Shown: positions 17,176 through 26,759, numbered from the stretch's first letter. The stretch: 64,000 nucleotides of DNA from JAIWNK01 sp964453115 (GCA_964453115.1 CAYVRT010000008.1:44880-108879); one strand, 5' to 3'. Notes: generated by a model from the sequence alone, not told the origin. Program-made: numbers and translations.

Positions 17176-18891
17176 CTAGCGGTCCACTTCGCCCAAGACG
17201 ATATCAATCGAGCCAAGCACAGCCACCACGTCGGCAATTTTCTCACCGCGCGCCATTGTCGCCAGCCCGGTCAGGTTAATAAACGAGGGCGCCCGGACAT
17301 GATAACGCCAGGGATTGGGCTTGCCATTCGAAACGACATAGAAGCCAAGCTCTCCTTTGGGGCTTTCCACCCGGCCATAGGCCTCGCCAGCCGGCACGCG
17401 CACCGTGTATTGTGGCTTGCCGGCCATCACCGGGCCTTCGGGCAGGTCGCGCAGCACCTGTTGCAAAATGCGCAGGCTCTGCCGGGCCTCATCCAGGCGC
17501 AGCAAGTAACGGTCATAAATATCGCCATGATAGCGCACCGCCACATCGAAGTCAAAGCGTTCATAGATGCTATACGGGTCGGCACGCCGCACATCATATG
17601 GCACTCCCGAAGCGCGCAGCACCGGCCCGGAGGCCGAAAGCGCAATCGCCTGTACATCGCTCAGCACCCCCACGCCCTCACAGCGTCCGCGCACAATCTC
17701 ATTCTTTGTCAGATATTCATCCAGTTCATCAATCTTGCGCGGCAGGCGCTCCAGCACCAATTGACGAATTTTCTCCAGCACGCCCTCGGGCAAGTCGCGC
17801 ACCACGCCACCAAAGCGGAAGTAATTGCACATCATCCGCGAGCCCGAAACCGCTTCAAAAATATCCAGAATCAGTTCGCGTTCCTGAATGGCATAGAGTG
17901 CCGGGGTGAAGAAGGCGCCCAAATCATTCAGCAAAAAGCCAATCGAGAACAGATGCGTCATGACGCGCGTCAATTCCGCCATCATCACCCGCAAATACTC
18001 GGCTCGCTCGGGCGGCTGAATGCCAATCAGCTTTTCAACCGCCAGGGCATAGCCAAAATTATTTGCCATCGAGGTTGTGTAGTCCAGCCGGTCGGTAAAC
18101 GGCATATTCTGCAGGAAGGTATTCCGTTCGCCAATTTTTTCATGATTGCGATGCAAATAGCCCATCACGGGCTTGAGGTCAACCACGGTTTCCCCTTCCA
18201 GGCGCACCACCATGCGGAAGACGCCATGCGTTGAAGGGTGTTGTGGCCCCAGGTTGACAATCATCGTATCCGAATCCAGGCCTTCCTGCTCTCCTGGTTG
18301 CAAGGTCTGGTAGAGAACATCTTCGCCCACTGGCTGCCAGGAATCCGGGTCAAAGCCGGGCGGGTATTGCAAATTGTCGCCATACGGATTGTCGTCTTCT
18401 ACGCGGCGGGCATGACCTTCCGGCCAACGGCTCTTAAACGGTTTGACCTCCTCCTCATAGAATGGCTCGCGCCAATCCTTGCGCAAGGGGTGACCGGCAA
18501 AACCCTCCCAGAGCAAAATGCGCCGCAAGTCGGGGTGGCCGGCAAAGCGCACCCCCAGCAAATCCCACACTTCTCGCTCCTGAAATTCGGCGCCCGGATA
18601 AAGCGGGGTGAGGGCTGGCAATTGGGCATCTTGCCGACCGATTGCAACCTTTAACACCAGCGCGCTGCCACCGCTCGAACGGTAGAAATGATAAACGACC
18701 TCGATGCGGTCATCGGGGAAATAATCTACCGCAGTGACCGAGGAAAGATAATCATAACCGGCCTGATGACGCAGCCAGCGCACCACTTCCAGCAAATGCG
18801 CCGATTGCACCAGCCAGCCGCCATAGCCAGGGCGAGCATCCGCCTGCACCCAACCCGGAAACTGCTGCTCCAAAAGCAAGGCATCACTCAT
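17176..18891 (-). CDS. nuoCD: NADH-quinone oxidoreductase fused subunits C and D
   Basis: A 571-residue fusion. Residues 1 to about 195 are the 30-kDa NuoC part (LTPLYPGAEFQEREVWDLLGVRFAGHPDLRRILL). The remainder is the 49-kDa NuoD part, with NLGPQHPSTHGVFRM near 212 and the C-terminal GSIDIVLGEVDR that lines the quinone site with NuoB. NiFe-type CxxC ligand pairs are absent, so it is complex I rather than a group 4 hydrogenase. The ATG at 18891 overlaps the nuoB stop by 8 bp. A longer start would add a non-conserved stretch inside nuoB. Fused CD is known in several phyla. Confidence 0.95.
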   Translation of the reverse strand: MSDALLLEQQFPGWVQADARPGYGGWLVQSAHLLEVVRWLRHQAGYDYLSSVTAVDYFPDDRIEVVYHFYRSSGGSALVLKVAIGRQDAQLPALTPLYPGAEFQEREVWDLLGVRFAGHPDLRRILLWEGFAGHPLRKDWREPFYEEEVKPFKSRWPEGHARRVEDDNPYGDNLQYPPGFDPDSWQPVGEDVLYQTLQPGEQEGLDSDTMIVNLGPQHPSTHGVFRMVVRLEGETVVDLKPVMGYLHRNHEKIGERNTFLQNMPFTDRLDYTTSMANNFGYALAVEKLIGIQPPERAEYLRVMMAELTRVMTHLFSIGFLLNDLGAFFTPALYAIQERELILDIFEAVSGSRMMCNYFRFGGVVRDLPEGVLEKIRQLVLERLPRKIDELDEYLTKNEIVRGRCEGVGVLSDVQAIALSASGPVLRASGVPYDVRRADPYSIYERFDFDVAVRYHGDIYDRYLLRLDEARQSLRILQQVLRDLPEGPVMAGKPQYTVRVPAGEAYGRVESPKGELGFYVVSNGKPNPWRYHVRAPSFINLTGLATMARGEKIADVVAVLGSIDIVLGEVDR

Positions 18892-19531
18892 CCGACTCCT
18901 CCTCAATGGCGGGCTGCGCCGCCTGTTGACGGATACGCTCCAGCTTGCGCAGGTCAATCAGGTCAGGGCCTAAGACAGGCACCGGAATGGGCTGACTGGG
19001 CTGTTTGGAATACCAGCGCATTTCGCTCAGCTTTTCTTGATTCATCTTGCGCTGCAAGGTCATCAACCCATGCAACAGGGCCTGTGGGGTGGGCGGGCAG
19101 CCCGGAATGTAGACATCCACCGGCAGGAACTTATCCACCCCGGCCACCACGCTGTAGCCTTCTTTAAATGGGCCGCCGCCTGAGGCGCAGGCGCCCATTG
19201 CAAGCACATACTTTGGCTCTGACATTTGATTGTAGAGCCGCACAATTTGCGGGATCATTTTCTTCGTCACCGTGCCGGAGACAATCATCACATCACTCTG
19301 GCGCGGACTGGCGCGCATCACTTCCATGCCAAAGCGCGAAAAATCATAGCGACCGGCAGCAGTGGCAATCATCTCAATTGCACAACAGGCCAGGCCAAAC
19401 ATCATCGGCCAGGTGGAACTGGCACGGCTCCAATTATAGATGCGCTCCAGGGTCGTCAAGTGCACTTGCTGGCGCAGTTCTGGCGGAACATCATAGCGCG
19501 GGGTGTTCAGCGCGTCGGCAGAATCGCTCAT
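18884..19531 (-). CDS. nuoB: NADH-quinone oxidoreductase subunit B (cluster N2)
   Basis: The 215-residue PSST subunit that holds terminal cluster N2. The ligand cysteines appear in FGLACCAIEM, MGACASGGG and PGCPPTPQALLHGLM, in the expected order. The N- and C-terminal tails are slightly long. It is the first gene of the operon; nuoA, which normally precedes it, is absent. Its promoter (TTGACA, 16 nt, TAAAAT) lies about 50 nt upstream and is divergent from the secreted protein gene. AAGGA precedes the ATG. Confidence 0.95.
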   Translation of the reverse strand: MSDSADALNTPRYDVPPELRQQVHLTTLERIYNWSRASSTWPMMFGLACCAIEMIATAAGRYDFSRFGMEVMRASPRQSDVMIVSGTVTKKMIPQIVRLYNQMSEPKYVLAMGACASGGGPFKEGYSVVAGVDKFLPVDVYIPGCPPTPQALLHGLMTLQRKMNQEKLSEMRWYSKQPSQPIPVPVLGPDLIDLRKLERIRQQAAQPAIEEESDE

Positions 19532-19576
19532 GGCCCGATCCTTTCCCAGAAAAATCAGACGGAGAATGTCTTTTTT

Positions 19577-19604
19577 ATTTTACCCCGGGGCGTGTGCCTG
19601 TCAA
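19577..19604 (-). promoter_or_regulatory. Promoter of the nuoB operon
   Basis: On the minus strand TTGACA (19604-19599), 16-nt spacer, TAAAAT (19582-19577), about 46 nt before the nuoB ATG. Confidence 0.75.
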
Positions 19605-19636
19605 GTGTAAATGAGCGCACGGTTAGAATGCTTTTC

Positions 19637-19645
19637 TGCTATAAT
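19637..19645 (+). promoter_or_regulatory. Extended -10 promoter of the secreted-protein gene
   Basis: TGCTATAAT at 19637-19645, an extended -10 box with no clear -35, 43 nt before the ATG at 19688. It is divergent from the nuo promoter. Confidence 0.6.
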
Positions 19646-19687
19646 AGCCTTACCATTGTCCTTTTTCTCAACAATTAGGAGGCTGCA

Positions 19688-22582
19688 ATGAAAATTTGGC
19701 GTTTATGGATCGGCCTGGCGCTCTTTCTCTCCCTGGCCGCACCCAGCGTTGCACAAGCACAACCACAAACCGGCACCATTTATGGCACCGTGACCGATGG
19801 CGGCGGGCATTTCTATCCGCTTTATGCCCGGCTGGAATTTTACAACCTGGATACCGGCGTTTCAACCCACACCTTCACCAATCCGGCCAACGGACAGTAC
19901 GTGATGGATTTGCTGCCCGAAGGCAACGATTATTCCGTCACCGTCGCCACCTACCTGCCCGGCTATGAGACGCCCCTCATGACAATTTACGACCTGACAA
20001 GCAGCGGAGCGGAGGCCAATTTTGCCATCCCCCCCGCCCCAGGCTGCACTGCGCCGGGTTACCACCTTCAAACCTTTCAGTTCTACGACTTTGAAGCGGA
20101 CTTTGGACCATTTACCGTCCAGGGCAGCAACCCAAGCTGGGAATGGGGCAGCCCCAGCGGTTCAATGACACCCCCTTCGGGCGTCAAATTATGGGCCACC
20201 AACCTGGATGGCAACTACAACAACAACGAATTCAGTTCGCTGCAAATTACCCAGGATACAGGAGCCTTAAGCAGCGGCTTCACCGTCTCCTGGTGGGACT
20301 GGTATCAATTATCGCCGATGGACAGCATTCGTGTCCTGGCCTGGAATGGCAGCACATGGCAAGAGAGGGGAGAAATTATTGGCGGCAGTTCCGGCTGGAC
20401 GCAGCAGAGCATCTCATTCGACCCCAGTTTTGCGCGCAGCGATTTCAGCATTCGGTTTGAATTGCAGGACAACACTGCCGATGCGCCTGCCATGGGCTGG
20501 TACATTGACGATTTCAAGATTACCACCCCCTTCTGCGTTATGGATTCGGGCGGGCTGGTGTATGGTTACGTCAGTGACCAGGGCATGCCGCCTCAACCCG
20601 TGTTGGATGCCCAAATCACCAGCAATGGGCAGCCGCCTTTCTCGGCCCGCACCGCTCACTGGCAGGATTCACCCTACCCCGGCCTGTATGTTGGCTTTCA
20701 GATGGGCCCGCCGTTCAGCATCAACATGACTGCCAGCCATCCTTTCTATGCCCCGCAAACGCTGCCTGTCACCGTCCTCGATCACGGCATCGTCTGGGTA
20801 GATTTTGCCCTGCCCTCGGCAGTGGTGGAATTCAATGAGGGCGAATTAAGCACAATCGAACTACCTTTTTTGGGCAATGGCACAGCAACCCTGACGCTGA
20901 ACAACACCGGCACATTGCCAGTCCAATTTTCCCTGCTGGAAGCACTGGATCTCAGCAGCGGGGGTAAACCGCTGCCGCTGCGCGCCCCCACAGACGCCCA
21001 AACCCTGTTCGGCTTCGACCTGGGGGAACGCGCCCTGGTCAGCTTTCAGGCCAATACGCCAGGCGACATGACCACGATCGCCACCCTGCCGGAAATGGAA
21101 TTGAGCGGCGGCGACCTGTTGCTCGGCAACCCGGATTGGATCTATGCCCTGCGCCGAATGCCCGATACCAGCACCGAACTGGTCATGATCAGCACCACCC
21201 AGCCCGGACAATTCCTCTCGCTTGGTAGCGTGCAGGCACTGCCCGGACACACCTGGCAAGGCTTGACCGGCGGGATGGACGGCAATTTCTACGCCGTCTC
21301 GTTTGATGGTAGCAGTTCACAGCTCTACCGCATCAGCCCCAGCGCACAGGTCACGCCGCTAGGCGATATGCTAAACGGGTTGCGCCTGCTGGATGTTGCC
21401 ATGAACCGTGAGGGGCTGCTCTACGCCCTGGATGCTGCCGCTGATATGCTGATTCAGCTTGACCCGCAAACCGGACATGCCATTCTGCCCGCCATTCCCA
21501 TCCTCGGCCTGGATGTCAAAACCGAGCCACAGACGATTGAATTCAACGATCAGGATGATACCCTCTACTGGATGTCGCGCACCAATGCCTCACCCGACAC
21601 CCAGTTCCGCACCCTGGCGCTGAATGGCAGCTCAATCCTGATCCAAAACCTGTGGTATGAGGCCTATGTCTGCCTGGCGGCGATTGGCGGCGGTCAGCCC
21701 GATGTTTCCTGGCTGGAGCTAAGCGCATCGCAAGGCACCGTTGCGCCCAATGAAAGCCTGGAGGTGGAAGTGCTGTTGGATCCAGAAGCGTTTGATATGC
21801 CGCCAGGCGTTTACCAGGCCAGCCTGGTTCTGATAGACAACGCCCCCGATACCCCGAACCAAAAACGGCACGGCAAGATTCCGGTCATCCTCACCATCAT
21901 TGAACCCGACCTCAACTTCAATGCACCCTCTCAGGCAATGGAAGGCGACACCCTGCCCATCACCCTCACATTCGATGCCGATAGCGACATGACCGGTCAC
22001 CCCATTGCCGAAGCCGCCGATATTCTCATTGACCTGCCCGCTGACCTCAGCCTGGTGAATGGGTCGTTAAGCGCCGATTATGGCGAAGTGAGCTACAACG
22101 CAGGCAACCATCAAATTCTCTGGCAAACCCCCGACCCGCTCAACGACCCGCCCGAAGTGGTCAACCTGACCTATCAGGTGCTGGTTGAAACTGGCACACA
22201 CGGCCAAACCCTCACCCAACAAGCCAGCCTTTCCTACGCCGGATACAGCCAGACCAGCCAGGCCGAAACGGAGATCCTCAACCGCGCCCCGCAGCTTGAC
22301 CTGCCCCTGCCCGACCAGCAAACGATCGTGCGGCGCAGCTTTGCCTACATCATCCCAGCGGGTAGTTTCAGCGATGCCGATAACGACCTGCTCACCTACA
22401 CAGCAACCGGTTTGCCGCCGGGCATTTTGCTCAGCAGTAATGGCAGTTTCTCCGGCGCAGCGCAGCAAAGTGGCAGTTTTACCGTGACCGTGCGAGCAAC
22501 AGACCCATTTGGTGACTATGCCGAAGATAGCTTTACGCTACGGGCATCCTCCGCCCTCTATCTGCCCGGCATTCAGCGCTAA
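19688..22582 (+). CDS. Large secreted multidomain protein with C-terminal YLPG motif
   Basis: A 964-residue exported protein. The N-terminus is a signal peptide (basic start, hydrophobic core, cut near AQAQP at about 25). Next come a carboxypeptidase regulatory-like beta domain (about 30-115), a lectin-like jelly roll with YDFEADFGPF and WYIDDFKI (about 125-285, as in immune inhibitor A-like proteins), and a second regulatory-like domain (290-380). A beta-propeller-like stretch (about 440-660), Ig-like segments, and a cadherin/Ig-type domain (about 870-955, SDADNDLLTYTATGLPPG) follow. The last residues, SALYLPGIQR, resemble short C-terminal tails I associate with many Chloroflexota exported proteins. 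No catalytic site is recognised; adhesion or matrix functions are likely. AGGAGG precedes the ATG. Confidence 0.85.
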   Translation: MKIWRLWIGLALFLSLAAPSVAQAQPQTGTIYGTVTDGGGHFYPLYARLEFYNLDTGVSTHTFTNPANGQYVMDLLPEGNDYSVTVATYLPGYETPLMTIYDLTSSGAEANFAIPPAPGCTAPGYHLQTFQFYDFEADFGPFTVQGSNPSWEWGSPSGSMTPPSGVKLWATNLDGNYNNNEFSSLQITQDTGALSSGFTVSWWDWYQLSPMDSIRVLAWNGSTWQERGEIIGGSSGWTQQSISFDPSFARSDFSIRFELQDNTADAPAMGWYIDDFKITTPFCVMDSGGLVYGYVSDQGMPPQPVLDAQITSNGQPPFSARTAHWQDSPYPGLYVGFQMGPPFSINMTASHPFYAPQTLPVTVLDHGIVWVDFALPSAVVEFNEGELSTIELPFLGNGTATLTLNNTGTLPVQFSLLEALDLSSGGKPLPLRAPTDAQTLFGFDLGERALVSFQANTPGDMTTIATLPEMELSGGDLLLGNPDWIYALRRMPDTSTELVMISTTQPGQFLSLGSVQALPGHTWQGLTGGMDGNFYAVSFDGSSSQLYRISPSAQVTPLGDMLNGLRLLDVAMNREGLLYALDAAADMLIQLDPQTGHAILPAIPILGLDVKTEPQTIEFNDQDDTLYWMSRTNASPDTQFRTLALNGSSILIQNLWYEAYVCLAAIGGGQPDVSWLELSASQGTVAPNESLEVEVLLDPEAFDMPPGVYQASLVLIDNAPDTPNQKRHGKIPVILTIIEPDLNFNAPSQAMEGDTLPITLTFDADSDMTGHPIAEAADILIDLPADLSLVNGSLSADYGEVSYNAGNHQILWQTPDPLNDPPEVVNLTYQVLVETGTHGQTLTQQASLSYAGYSQTSQAETEILNRAPQLDLPLPDQQTIVRRSFAYIIPAGSFSDADNDLLTYTATGLPPGILLSSNGSFSGAAQQSGSFTVTVRATDPFGDYAEDSFTLRASSALYLPGIQR

Positions 22583-22594
22583 ACCGGCAAACCT

Positions 22595-23548
22595 TCACCG
22601 GCCTTTTTCATACCGCCGCCGCTTCAGGCGGCGGTATACATTTTCCAGTCGCCCCAACCCGGCCAGGCTGAGCAGGCAAAAGACCATGCGATGCAGCTCC
22701 GGTAGAACAGCCGGTGCGTAACAACGCAGACCGCGCCCATAGGCACGCAATGCCGCCCCGGGCTGCCCGCCATCCAACAAATAGCGCGCATTGATGCGGT
22801 GCGCCCCGCCCCAAATGGCCCGCCGATTGGCAGCAAACAAGGCCTGCAAGCCCGGCTGTGACTGCATCCAATCCACAATCCGATACGCCTCCTGCCCAAA
22901 GGCAGCTGCATGCGCCACGTTCTTGGCCGCAGGATGAAAACGCGCCGCCGCCATTGGCTGCCCCAAGTACAGCATTGACCCCATTTGGGCCAGGCGCAAC
23001 CAGAGCTGATGGTCAAGCAAGTAGTGATAGGAAAGGTCAAGAAACTCGCCCTGTGCCGGTTTTGCCATCGCCAACAGCGCCGAGCGGCGAATCCAGACCC
23101 CTGGCTGCCCAACGATATGGAAGGTCATCAACTCCTGCAACCCCCACGCCCCATAGCGCATCTGATTGATGACTTTGCCCGCCCCATCCAGTGACCAGAC
23201 ATCGCCAAACACCAGCGCCGCATCCGGGTTTTGCTCAAAGGCCTGCAACGCCCGGCGCGCTGCGCCCGGCTGATACAAATCGTCAGAATTCAGCCAGCCA
23301 ATCACATCCCCGCTTGCCCGGAGCAGCCCCTTGTTGACTGCATCCGCCTGCCCGGCATCGGGTTCTGAAACCCAGCCCGCCAGGCGGTTGGCATAGCGGC
23401 GGATGATCTCCACGCTGCCATCCTGCGAGCCGCCATCCATCACCCAGTATTCAATCGGCAGATCCTGACCAAGAACCGATTGGATCGTTTGCTCCAAATA
23501 AGCAGCCTGATTGAATGAAGGGGTGATGACTGAAACCGATACGCTCAT
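22595..23548 (-). CDS. Glycosyltransferase family 2
   Basis: A 317-residue GT-A fold inverting glycosyltransferase. The N-terminus has VSVITPSFNQAAYLEQTIQS and WVMDGGSQDGS, with the metal-binding region GWLNSDDLY near 92. It likely transfers a sugar to the growing surface glycan. It is the last gene of the polysaccharide operon and its start overlaps the upstream gene by 4 bp. The extreme 3' end contains a 10-bp hairpin in the Arg-rich C-terminus, which is coding. Donor and acceptor are unknown. Confidence 0.9.
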   Translation of the reverse strand: MSVSVSVITPSFNQAAYLEQTIQSVLGQDLPIEYWVMDGGSQDGSVEIIRRYANRLAGWVSEPDAGQADAVNKGLLRASGDVIGWLNSDDLYQPGAARRALQAFEQNPDAALVFGDVWSLDGAGKVINQMRYGAWGLQELMTFHIVGQPGVWIRRSALLAMAKPAQGEFLDLSYHYLLDHQLWLRLAQMGSMLYLGQPMAAARFHPAAKNVAHAAAFGQEAYRIVDWMQSQPGLQALFAANRRAIWGGAHRINARYLLDGGQPGAALRAYGRGLRCYAPAVLPELHRMVFCLLSLAGLGRLENVYRRLKRRRYEKGR

Positions 23549-24351
23549 GCAGCCCCCTTGAACAGCGTTTCGTATTCCACCTTAGGGAAGATGGTCAGCT
23601 TGCCGCCAACAGTTGCATCCAAGACCTGCCGCCCGGCCGCTTCGTAGGCGCGCCGTGCCATCGCATAGCCGCGCTCCGAAGTCTCCAGATCGGGCAGTTG
23701 CCAGCGAAAGCCATGCCCAAAATAACCCGGCGAGAAGTGATTCGGATCATCCCCCTGGGAGACAACCGTCGTATTGGGCCGGCCCTGCGTGCTAACAAAG
23801 TTGTGATCCACACCGATCAGAATCACCTGCTGAAAGCCCATATAAAAAGCCAGTTGCAGTGCCACATTCGTCACGGTTGCCCCCTCCCAAATGCGTTGCC
23901 GGGCATCGCGCTGGAAGATGGGCCCCGTGTAGGATGTATGCAGAAAATAGAGATCCGGGGCGGGGTGCAGCCAACGCCGCGCCCGCCAGGCAAAGAAGCG
24001 CGGCATATTCAATGTTTGCAATTCGGCAGCCGATTGCTCAATCACCAGGTCGTTAATCGAAACCAGGTATGTGGTCTGAAAACCAAACTCAGCAAAGGCC
24101 AAAAAAATGCGGTTCAGCCCAATGGTAACTTCGTTTTTCAGGCGGCTCATATCCGTCTGCCGCAGGCTTGGCCCATTGCCAATCAAGAAACAGCGCTGCC
24201 CGGCATGACGGTCACGCAGTGCCGCCAGGCGTCGCACCGAGTCGCGGCGCCAGGGGTGAAAGGTGGCGCCGAGCGCCTCGGGCAAACGCCGCACCGCATC
24301 ATAGGTGTATTTTGTGGCGCGAAGGAGAAAAGGGTCAACCGCAGGTTTCAT
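23545..24351 (-). CDS. MptE-like (DUF115) protein of a glycan cluster
   Basis: A 268-residue cytosolic protein with the 6-hydroxymethylpterin diphosphokinase MptE-like domain (DUF115). It shows CFLIGNGPSLRQTDMSRL near 55, GLNRIFLAF, TNVALQLAFYMGFQQVILIGVDHNF, and a final catalytic-domain Asp/Asn set. In bacteria the family is often found in polysaccharide or flagellin glycosylation loci rather than in pterin synthesis, which fits here. The ATG at 24351 has GGAG 8 nt upstream; a GTG at 24360 is too close to it. The substrate is unknown. Confidence 0.85.
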   Translation of the reverse strand: MKPAVDPFLLRATKYTYDAVRRLPEALGATFHPWRRDSVRRLAALRDRHAGQRCFLIGNGPSLRQTDMSRLKNEVTIGLNRIFLAFAEFGFQTTYLVSINDLVIEQSAAELQTLNMPRFFAWRARRWLHPAPDLYFLHTSYTGPIFQRDARQRIWEGATVTNVALQLAFYMGFQQVILIGVDHNFVSTQGRPNTTVVSQGDDPNHFSPGYFGHGFRWQLPDLETSERGYAMARRAYEAAGRQVLDATVGGKLTIFPKVEYETLFKGAA

Positions 24352-24356
24352 CAGGT

Positions 24357-25112
24357 TCACTCCGTTGAGAGACGAGCTGTTGCGCCACCATCCACAATCA
24401 TCGCCTGTCCGGTCATGAAGGAGGATTGGGTTGAATCGGCCAGGAAGTAAATGGCACGGGCAATTTCCTCTGGCAGCCCCACACGGCCATTAACCGTCTT
24501 GCGCGCCAGGTTTTCCAGCCGAGCCGTCACACTCTCACCATTCAAATGCCCGCGCTGCAAACCGGCGCGCAGCATGGGCGTATCCACCGCGCCGGGCAAA
24601 ATGGCATTGACGCGAATTGCATCGAGCGCAAATTCAATCGCCATGGCGCGCGTCAGTGCCAGCAATCCCCCCTTGCTGGCCGCATAGGCAGCAATGTTGG
24701 CGGAAGTCTGCACTGCATGAACGGAAGAAACATTCACCACGGCCCCCCCACCACCCGCCTTGAGCAGCGGATAGGCCAGCTTGCAGGCCAGAAACACCGA
24801 GCGCAGGTTCGATGCCATCACCGCGTCCCATTCAGCGACTGTCGTCTCAATCAGCGGTTTGGCAATTTGCAGCGCAGCGTTGTTCACCAAAGCATCGAGC
24901 GTGCCGCTGAAGGCGCGCGCCCGCTCAAAAATCACTTCCATCGCCATCGGGTCCGCAATATCGGCCTGAATGAAGGTTCCCTGGGCGGGGAAACCCTCGC
25001 CAAACGCATTTCGGTCTACACCAATCACCAGCCAATCCTGTGCGGCAAAGGTTTGCACCGTTGCCCGACCAATCCCACCGGCTGCGCCGGTAATCAGCAC
25101 CACCTTGTTCAT
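24357..25112 (-). CDS. Short-chain dehydrogenase/reductase
   Basis: A 251-residue classical SDR with TGAAGGIGRA (NAD(P) binding) near the N-terminus, NNAA, catalytic Ser in NVSSVHAV, and YAASK (Tyr/Lys) near 157. Such enzymes in sugar clusters often modify a sugar or its precursor at a hydroxyl/keto group. It is one of two SDRs in this operon, here in the distal half. AGGAGG is 5 nt before the second of two adjacent ATGs (25112); the first, 25115, is also possible. It is separated by about 10 bp from the GT-C gene. Confidence 0.9.
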   Translation of the reverse strand: MNKVVLITGAAGGIGRATVQTFAAQDWLVIGVDRNAFGEGFPAQGTFIQADIADPMAMEVIFERARAFSGTLDALVNNAALQIAKPLIETTVAEWDAVMASNLRSVFLACKLAYPLLKAGGGGAVVNVSSVHAVQTSANIAAYAASKGGLLALTRAMAIEFALDAIRVNAILPGAVDTPMLRAGLQRGHLNGESVTARLENLARKTVNGRVGLPEEIARAIYFLADSTQSSFMTGQAMIVDGGATARLSTE

Positions 25113-25121
25113 CATAGCCTC

Positions 25122-26759
25122 CTACGGCAAAAGATAGGGTGCAACCTGCTCCCAAAGGATGTTTTGGGAATCGGTTCGCAGATACAGAATACCATCTGGC
25201 ACCCAACGTTTTAGTTCCGGCACCTGAATGCGACGATACTCTTTCAAGTAAGGCTCAGCCTCCGCATTGGTGCCAACAAAAACCTCAGAAATTACATCGG
25301 GCTTCAGCTCGCCCAAAGAGCGGCTATAATCCCACTTGTTATGTCCGGGGCGAAAGTCAATCCATTCCTGCCCAGCCGGGATGTGCATTGCCTGACGCGC
25401 AATCACGGCATCACTCTTGCCGAGCAAATCCACAGCCGGGCGCTCGGAGTAATAGGGCAGACTGCCGCCAATGACAACGGCCACGCTAGCCTGCGGGGTG
25501 GTAATGCTTTTAATATAGAGGCCCAATTCAATCGCCTTTTGCTGCCCAATGGAGTAAATGGTTGGTTTGCGCAAGAAGGCGTATTGCAGCGAATCGGTAT
25601 CCAGCAAGGCATCAAAATTGATCTGGCTGAGGAGCAAAAAACCGGCCAGGGCAAGCAAGGAAATGCGTTCGGCAAGTCGCAGCCGGCTGCCGCCCTGTTT
25701 TTTCCAAAAGTCAAGCAATGCCTGACGCAAGGTTTCGGCAGCCAACATAAACAAGAGCAGATAAGCTGGCATTGCAATCGAGAAAAAGCGATTGCTGCCA
25801 CCGCGATGCTCCCAGGCATCACCACCAACATAGATGCTATAGGCGGCCTGCAAGCCAAAAGTTGCTGCCAGGAGCAAACTTTCGGCGTCGCGCCGAAAAG
25901 CGAACCACAGCAACGGCAAAACAAACAGCACCAGGTTAAAATTCCAGGCAAATTTAAGAAAGACATAGGCCCCGCGCATCACACGCAGCAGCAAAGGCCC
26001 GCCAACCATCTTGAGATAATAGGTGTTGGGCAGCCACTCGCCATAGTAGGCAAAACGGGCCAGGGACTGCGCCAGCATAAAGAAAGCCAAAATCGCAGTT
26101 CCCGATGCCAGGTGCTGTTTCCAGCGCGTCCGGTCAAACCAGGCCAGCCAGGCCACAATCAGCAGGCCAAAAGCGAGCATATCCATACGCAAGAGCGTGC
26201 TGAGCCCCAACAGCAAAAACAGGCCGTGCGGCACCCGTCCAGCCGAGCGAGCGCGCAGCGCGACCCAAATGCTCCACGTCATCAGGAGCGTCAATGGAGC
26301 AACCTCATTCCCAAGCAGCGACCATTGATTGAGGGGGTAGAAAAAGGCCACCAAAAATGCGGCCCCAATCCCCACCCAGGGTTGTTGCGGTGCGAACCAA
26401 TCTCCAATCCGCCGCACCACGAGCAAATTAAGCAACAAGCACAATGCCCCGGTTATTTGAATTGGCAGCGACATCAGCTGCTGTGGAATGGGCAACAGGT
26501 GAAACAAAGCCATATAAGCCACCCACAACGGATTGGAGAAGCCTTCCACCCGTTCTGCTCCCGGGTAATAAACTGCCCCTCCTCCTTGCGCCAACGTCCG
26601 CGCGTAATCCATCGAAATCATCGCATCATCAAAGAGCGAGAAATAACGCTCTCCGTTCACCACCACGCTGGATTGATAGATAAACACCGCAGCATAGATG
26701 GCATAGGCCAGCAATAACAGCGCAAACGCCACCGTTGTCCAGGAAAATTTACGCGCCAT
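25122..26759 (-). CDS. GT-C fold membrane glycosyltransferase
   Basis: A 545-residue polytopic protein with about 10-11 membrane helices and a C-terminal soluble domain. The first extracytoplasmic loop has YFSLFDDAMISMDYARTL and RVEGFSNPLW, which is the acidic DD motif and Asn-Pro-Leu-Trp pattern of GT-C enzymes of the AftB/PMT type that use polyprenyl-linked sugars. It probably adds a sugar to surface glycan or lipid outside the membrane. The long open frame upstream of the ATG at 26759 is antisense-like sequence overlapping the dehydrogenase gene and is not counted. It overlaps the preceding gene by 11 bp. Confidence 0.8.
   Translation of the reverse strand: MARKFSWTTVAFALLLLAYAIYAAVFIYQSSVVVNGERYFSLFDDAMISMDYARTLAQGGGAVYYPGAERVEGFSNPLWVAYMALFHLLPIPQQLMSLPIQITGALCLLLNLLVVRRIGDWFAPQQPWVGIGAAFLVAFFYPLNQWSLLGNEVAPLTLLMTWSIWVALRARSAGRVPHGLFLLLGLSTLLRMDMLAFGLLIVAWLAWFDRTRWKQHLASGTAILAFFMLAQSLARFAYYGEWLPNTYYLKMVGGPLLLRVMRGAYVFLKFAWNFNLVLFVLPLLWFAFRRDAESLLLAATFGLQAAYSIYVGGDAWEHRGGSNRFFSIAMPAYLLLFMLAAETLRQALLDFWKKQGGSRLRLAERISLLALAGFLLLSQINFDALLDTDSLQYAFLRKPTIYSIGQQKAIELGLYIKSITTPQASVAVVIGGSLPYYSERPAVDLLGKSDAVIARQAMHIPAGQEWIDFRPGHNKWDYSRSLGELKPDVISEVFVGTNAEAEPYLKEYRRIQVPELKRWVPDGILYLRTDSQNILWEQVAPYLLP

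Noticed and set aside
16555..19531. NiFe hydrogenase instead of complex I
   Set aside because: The large subunit lacks the CxxC nickel ligands at both ends and carries the HPSTHG and GEVDR motifs of NuoD.
22611..22636. Hairpin as a terminator after the secreted protein
   Set aside because: A 10-bp GC-rich stem lies inside the C-terminal codons of the convergent glycosyltransferase; no T run follows. A short stem with T5 at 22587-22608 is too weak to call.
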